Assembly (NCBI GenBank): GCA_949739085.1
Contig: CATIYU010000210.1
Coordinates: 1-8,686, forward strand
Direction: 5' to 3'
Origin: an uncultured Eubacteriales bacterium
GTDB taxonomy: Bacteria; Bacillota_A; Clostridia; Oscillospirales; Oscillospiraceae
DNA length: 8,686 nucleotides
Shown: positions 5,466-8,686 of the stretch, piece after piece
Layout of the letters: each line of letters opens with the position of its first letter
Position numbering within the stretch: the stretch's first letter is position 1
The notes under the pieces: model-generated
What the model saw: only the letters and a program-made list of their open reading frames with translations
Database searches by the model: none
What the model was told of the DNA's origin: nothing
Made by a program: the position numbers and the translations under genes

Positions 5466-6710
5466 TTACAGCGTCTCCTCCGCCGTGACCAGGCCCAGGC
5501 GCAGCCGCTGGAGGAAATCTCCGGCGTGATCGTCCCGCCGCTGCTCCTGCTGGGGATGGCGGTGGTGCTGCTGCTGGTTGTGTCCGTCCGGATTCGTCTG
5601 CTGCTGATTTTGCTGCTGGGGGGCCTCCTGGTTCCGCTGGACCTCCAGGCGGACCTCCTGACCCTGGCTGTAGCCCTGGAGCGCGGCGTGCAGGCCGTCC
5701 AGATGCTGGGTAAGCAGGGTCTCCGCCTTCCCGGTGGCCACATGGATCGCCACCTGGAGCGCACCGCCGCTGTCCCGGGTCATCTCAATCGTCACCTGTC
5801 CCAGATTGGCGGGATTCAGCCGGATCTCAATTTTCTGAGCCCCGTCCTCCACCGCCTGGCGGATGGTGTTGGCCAAGTTCTCGTCCATGTCCGGCTCCTG
5901 GGTGTCCAGGGTCTTGTAGGTCTCGCCCACCTTCACAGGGGCGGCCTCCGCATCCTGGAACAGGGGGGCCTGGTTCAGCTGGGCCGCCTCGTCCTGAGTT
6001 TCTCCGCCAGCGTCCTGCTCCTGGCCGGACTCCTTCGCCTGAGGCGCTTCCCGCACCTGGACTTCCACCGTCTCAGATTCCCGCTGGGGCTGGGCCTCCT
6101 GGGTCTGAACGGCCTCCTTGGGCGCTTCCGGCTGTTCCGCGGCCCGCGCTGTTTCCTCCACCGGGACCTCCGTCTTCTGGACGGTCTCCTGGAAGGATTC
6201 CACAGTCTGCTGAATGGGCTCCTCCCCCTGCTGGACAGGAACCGGGACCGCCTCTTCCTCCACGGGAAGCTCCACAGCGGCCGCCTCCACAGGCATCTCC
6301 GGCTCTACCACGGGCGTTTCCACCACCGTCTCCACCGCCGCAGGTTCCACTGGGGCTTCCACCACAATCTCCGGGCTGCTGGCCTCCACGATCTCCGGAC
6401 GGAACACGTCGATCATGGCCTGCATGGCGTTGGGGTCTCCGTGTACCTGCTGGGGAGCGGCGGCCGCCTCCTTGTCAACAGGGGCGTCCTCCTTCTTGCT
6501 GGTACTGCCGGGCTTCTCCTGGGAGGGCTGGTCCTTGACGCCGTCGTCCTTGCCAGTCTCCACGTTGTCTTTTCCGGCCTGCTCCATCATGTCCTGAAAA
6601 CTGGATGGGTCCTTACCTTCGCTGGTCCCGCCGGTCTGGGGCAGGGTGTTCGCCATGTTTGACGCCATCTGGTACATTTGCTGGAGCATCAGGTTTTCCA
6701 TTACATTCAA
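5466..6710 (-). CDS. fliK: Hook-length control protein FliK
   Basis: FliK measures hook length and switches the export gate from hook to filament substrates. Residues about 275-360 are the C-terminal hook-length control domain (Flg_hook), with the core KIEIRLNPANLGQVTIEM (293-310) followed by ALQVAIHVATGKAETLLTQHL. Residues about 100-245 form a long Pro/Glu/Val/Gln-rich segment, expected to be extended and to act as the ruler. The last 50 residues are rich in Gln and His and end in a short charged helix. At 414 residues it is close to enterobacterial FliK. The start is most likely TTG at 6710: AAGGAGG lies 10 bases before it, while the first ATG (6701, residue 4) would be 19 bases away. It follows the unknown upstream gene by 30 bp and precedes flgD by 24 bp. 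Confidence 0.9.
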   Translation of the reverse strand: MNVMENLMLQQMYQMASNMANTLPQTGGTSEGKDPSSFQDMMEQAGKDNVETGKDDGVKDQPSQEKPGSTSKKEDAPVDKEAAAAPQQVHGDPNAMQAMIDVFRPEIVEASSPEIVVEAPVEPAAVETVVETPVVEPEMPVEAAAVELPVEEEAVPVPVQQGEEPIQQTVESFQETVQKTEVPVEETARAAEQPEAPKEAVQTQEAQPQRESETVEVQVREAPQAKESGQEQDAGGETQDEAAQLNQAPLFQDAEAAPVKVGETYKTLDTQEPDMDENLANTIRQAVEDGAQKIEIRLNPANLGQVTIEMTRDSGGALQVAIHVATGKAETLLTQHLDGLHAALQGYSQGQEVRLEVQRNQEAPQQQNQQQTNPDGHNQQQHHRHPQQEQRRDDHAGDFLQRLRLGLVTAEETL

Positions 6711-6740
6711 ACGTTCTCCACCTCCTTATTGGATTTGGTA

Positions 6741-7625
6741 TCAGATTGCTGGTTTTTCCGCTGTGAGCATCCGCTGGAAAATACCGGACAGGGCGCTGAG
6801 CGCCTCCCTATCCCGAACGGCGTACTGTGGGTCGTTCCAGTCGCCCACCGTCCACTCCATCCGCTCCCCCAGCCAGCCCATGGCGTCCCGGTCCAGCGGG
6901 ACAGCCGTGCAGAGCCAGCCATAGGAGATTCCGAACGCATCGCCGCCGTCTGACACGGCTGGCGCGGTACGGCTCATAAAAAGGCCGCTGCCCTCCAGCC
7001 CCAATAGGTCCTTCATTTGGATGTGCTCCAGGTCCTCCCGAGAGAGGGCTCCCATCCGCGCCAGGCCGTCCAGGAAATCTCTGTACTCCTCCTGGGACAT
7101 ATCATGGGGATCGTACCTCTGGGCCAGCTCCGCGATCTCCTCATTGGTCAGCTCGCGCCGCTCCTCGCCGCGCTCCCGCACCTGTTCGGCTTCGGTTTCG
7201 CCCTCCGTCAGACGGAACGCGCCCTGGTCCGCCAGAACTGCGGCAAAGGCCTGCATCTCCGCCGTCTTCATGGGGTCCCAGGGGCTTCCCGCCTCCAGGC
7301 CCTCCGGTTCGTCCTCCTGAAGGCCCAGCTTGACGCCGGCGCGCTCCACCTGCTGGCCGGCCTCTATCCGGCTGTTCCGGGCCATATTGTCCAGAATCGC
7401 TGTGAGGGCGTCGATAACAGCGTCTTCCTTCCGCCGCTCGTCGTTTTCCTTGACGGTCTGGCGCATCGCCAAATGGGTCTCCTTGTAGAAGCTGTTCTCC
7501 GGGTCCGCCAGCTGCTTTTTCAAGTCCGCCACAGAGGAGAGGAAGTCCGCGCCGGACGGCGGCGGTGCCGTCCTCCCCCCGCCAACACGCGGGGACACGC
7601 TGGGGTAGTTCCTTGCGACATACAT
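6741..7625 (-). CDS. Unrecognised protein in the ylxF/motE position of the fla operon
   Basis: I do not recognise this 294-residue protein. It lies between fliJ and fliK, where Bacillus-type operons usually have ylxF/motE, but it has no membrane helix or long MotE-like coiled coil. Counting from the ATG at 7625, residues 10-30 are rich in Pro, Gly and Ser. A helical charged part follows (about 30-95, including AVIDALTAILDNMARNSRIE), then an acidic linker. A helical block at about 158-200 contains LTNEEIAELAQRYDPHDMSQ and continues EEYRDFLDGLARMGALSRED. The C-terminal third contains several Trp residues (at 237, 251, 258 and 263) and looks folded. There is no signal peptide, so it is probably cytoplasmic or a type III export substrate. 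A GTG at 7640 is possible as start, but it falls inside the Shine-Dalgarno sequence, so ATG is preferred. Tight flanking spacing makes it part of the flagellar transcript. Confidence 0.75.
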   Translation of the reverse strand: MYVARNYPSVSPRVGGGRTAPPPSGADFLSSVADLKKQLADPENSFYKETHLAMRQTVKENDERRKEDAVIDALTAILDNMARNSRIEAGQQVERAGVKLGLQEDEPEGLEAGSPWDPMKTAEMQAFAAVLADQGAFRLTEGETEAEQVRERGEERRELTNEEIAELAQRYDPHDMSQEEYRDFLDGLARMGALSREDLEHIQMKDLLGLEGSGLFMSRTAPAVSDGGDAFGISYGWLCTAVPLDRDAMGWLGERMEWTVGDWNDPQYAVRDREALSALSGIFQRMLTAEKPAI

Positions 7626-7636
7626 GCTCTCTTTCT

Positions 7637-7647
7637 TCACCTCCTTT
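7637..7647 (-). promoter_or_regulatory. Full-length Shine-Dalgarno sequence that decides the start of the unknown gene
   Basis: AAAGGAGGTGA is complementary to the 3' end of 16S rRNA along its whole length. It covers the in-frame GTG at 7640, which therefore is unlikely to be the start. The next in-frame start, ATG at 7625, lies 11 bases downstream. Confidence 0.7.
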
Positions 7648-7655
7648 CCCTACAG

Positions 7656-7685
7656 TATATATATTTGAGAAACACCCTTCGGGTG
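7656..7685 (-). other. Short hairpin followed by an AT-rich patch in the fliJ-downstream gap
   Basis: CACCC GAA GGGTG (7685-7673) forms a 5-bp stem with a 3-base loop, followed by TTTCTC and then an ATATATATA stretch (7667-7656). This is by far the most AT-rich spot in the cluster. A weak promoter can be drawn (TTCACC, 18 bases, TATATA), and a very weak terminator too; neither is convincing. Confidence 0.25.
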
Positions 7686-7706
7686 AAACTCACCTAACTG
7701 GCGCGC

Positions 7707-8159
7707 TTACGCGCTCTGGGCGGCTATGGCCCGGGTCGTGGAGACAAATTCGTCGATCATGGCCTCTTCGCTCTTCTGGACGGCCTTGTTGTAGAGCTCC
7801 AGTTTTTTCTCCTTGAGCTTCTCCAGGGAGGAGGTGTCCTGCTTGGCGGCCACCACCTGGGCCCGCTTGGCCTCCTCCTCCTGCCGCAGCCTCTCCAGCT
7901 CCAGCACCGCCTCCTGGATCTCCCGCTCCATGGCCCGCAGGTACTGCTCGTACTGCATGGCGTCCAGAATGGCGATGCCCTCCATCTTCCGCTGGGTAAA
8001 TTCCTGGTTCAAGGCGTAGTAGTTTTCCTCCAGCCGGGCGAGCAGGTTCTCTTGGTCGCGGACCTGGGCCAAAATCGCCCCGTGCTCCGCCTGGAGGGCC
8101 TCCAGCACCTGCTGTTTATAGTCCAGCACGGTTTCAAGGGAAAAGCGGAACTTCTTCAT
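7707..8159 (-). CDS. fliJ: Flagellar export protein FliJ
   Basis: FliJ is the small coiled-coil stalk of the flagellar export apparatus: it sits in the FliI ATPase ring, contacts FlhA, and recycles export chaperones. At 150 residues it has the normal length. The start, FRFSLETVLDYKQQVLEALQ (4-23), is the typical family opening. The rest is almost entirely charged heptad-like helix, with only a short breaker (KQDTSS at 106-111) between the two long helices, giving the antiparallel hairpin expected. There is no membrane segment. The ATG at 8159 has GAAAGG about 10 bases upstream. It follows fliI by 33 bp, the standard fliI-fliJ arrangement. Confidence 0.92.
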   Translation of the reverse strand: MKKFRFSLETVLDYKQQVLEALQAEHGAILAQVRDQENLLARLEENYYALNQEFTQRKMEGIAILDAMQYEQYLRAMEREIQEAVLELERLRQEEEAKRAQVVAAKQDTSSLEKLKEKKLELYNKAVQKSEEAMIDEFVSTTRAIAAQSA

Positions 8160-8192
8160 AAATCCAAAACCTTTCTCTGCTGTTCTCAGGCG

Positions 8193-8686
8193 CTACCGCA
8201 TAATCTGCCGCAGCTCTTTGAGGCTGTCCTCGTAGGAGAACGCCTCGTTGATGCCCTGGGTCAAAAAGCTGTTGATGGCGTCCATCTTCTTCAGCGCGTG
8301 GTCCAGCTTGGGGTTGGTCCCCGCCTTGTAGGCGCCGATAGAAACCAGGTCCGCGTTCTTCTCATAGACCCCCATAATGTCCCGCAGCTGGCTGGCCAGC
8401 TGCCGGTGTTCCGGGGAGACGATCTCCACCATCAGACGGGAGATGCTGGCCCCCACGTCAATGGCTGGGAAATGGTTGCTGTTGGCCAGCTTCCGGGAGA
8501 GGACGATGTGCCCATCCAGAATACCGCGGACCGTGTCCGCGATAGGTTCGTTAGTGTCGTCGCCCTCCACCAGAACCGTATAGACCCCGGTAATGGAGCC
8601 CTTCTCGAAATTCCCGCTCCGCTCCAGGAGCTTGGGCATCTCCGCGTACATGGAGGGGGTATAGCCTCTCGCCACCGGCGGCTCAC
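8193..8686 (-). CDS. fliI: Flagellum-specific export ATPase FliI, C-terminal fragment
   Basis: FliI is the cytoplasmic hexameric ATPase that drives or assists type III export of flagellar subunits. The visible part, about 164 codons, is the C-terminal third or so; the Walker A motif and N-terminus lie beyond position 8686. The fragment begins EPPVARGYTPSMYAEMPKLL, the family's conserved segment after the Walker B strand. It continues with LVEGDDTNEPIADTVRGILD and GHIVLSRKLANSNHFPAIDV, both highly characteristic of FliI and related secretion ATPases, then SISRLM. The C-terminal helical domain (GAYKAGTNPKLDHALKKMDA and on to the end) is intact, ending in a TAG at 8195-8193. The frame is open to the window edge, so a GTG at 8675 is internal and not a start. 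FliJ follows by 33 bp. Confidence 0.95.
   Translation of the reverse strand, partial: EPPVARGYTPSMYAEMPKLLERSGNFEKGSITGVYTVLVEGDDTNEPIADTVRGILDGHIVLSRKLANSNHFPAIDVGASISRLMVEIVSPEHRQLASQLRDIMGVYEKNADLVSIGAYKAGTNPKLDHALKKMDAINSFLTQGINEAFSYEDSLKELRQIMR

Noticed and set aside
5526..6662. A 378-codon open frame on the plus strand across fliK.
   Set aside because: It is a Leu/Arg/His/Gly-rich antisense shadow of the Pro/Glu-rich fliK codons, with no domain and no convincing start context.

Overview
The window is one continuous stretch of a flagellar (fla) operon, and every gene I can support is on the minus strand. Read in the direction of transcription (high to low coordinates) the order is fliI (3' part), fliJ, an unrecognised gene, fliK, flgD, a TIGR02530-type flagellar operon gene, flgE, flbD/swrD, motA, motB and the first codons of fliM. 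The composition (GC-rich by eye), strong AAGGAGG-like ribosome binding sites, the presence of FlbD/SwrD and the TIGR02530-type protein, and the gene order all point to a Gram-positive Clostridia-type bacterium, perhaps a GC-rich gut Oscillospiraceae relative. That placement is an inference; no taxonomic marker gene is present.

From 8686 down to about 5466 lie the export ATPase FliI, its stalk/escort protein FliJ, a soluble protein of unknown function in the slot where Bacillus-type operons carry ylxF/motE, and the hook-length control protein FliK. From 5441 down to 2545 are the hook assembly genes: FlgD (hook cap scaffold) with an unusual acidic glycine-rich repeat tail, the small TIGR02530-type protein, and a long, cysteine-containing hook protein FlgE. 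From 2449 down to 256 is the motor module: FlbD/SwrD followed by the stator pair MotA and MotB. The window closes with the N-terminus of the switch protein FliM, behind a 205-bp gap with a good sigma-A-type promoter.

The products act in sequence. FliI and FliJ energise and organise type III export. FlgD and FlgE build the hook, and FliK ends hook growth and switches export to filament proteins. MotA and MotB power rotation, SwrD tunes that power, and FliM receives the chemotaxis signal. Tight spacing (24-95 bp) through most of the cluster implies co-transcription. The two largest gaps are flbD-motA (154 bp, several hairpins, one with a U-run) and motB-fliM (205 bp, promoter), so the stator genes may be a separately tuned segment.

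Most notable are the unrecognised gene between fliJ and fliK, the structured leader between swrD and motA, PomAB-like (possibly sodium-type) stator residues, the absence of fliL between motB and fliM, and low-complexity acidic tails on FlgD and MotB. I saw no tRNA, rRNA, CRISPR array, insertion sequence or phage gene.
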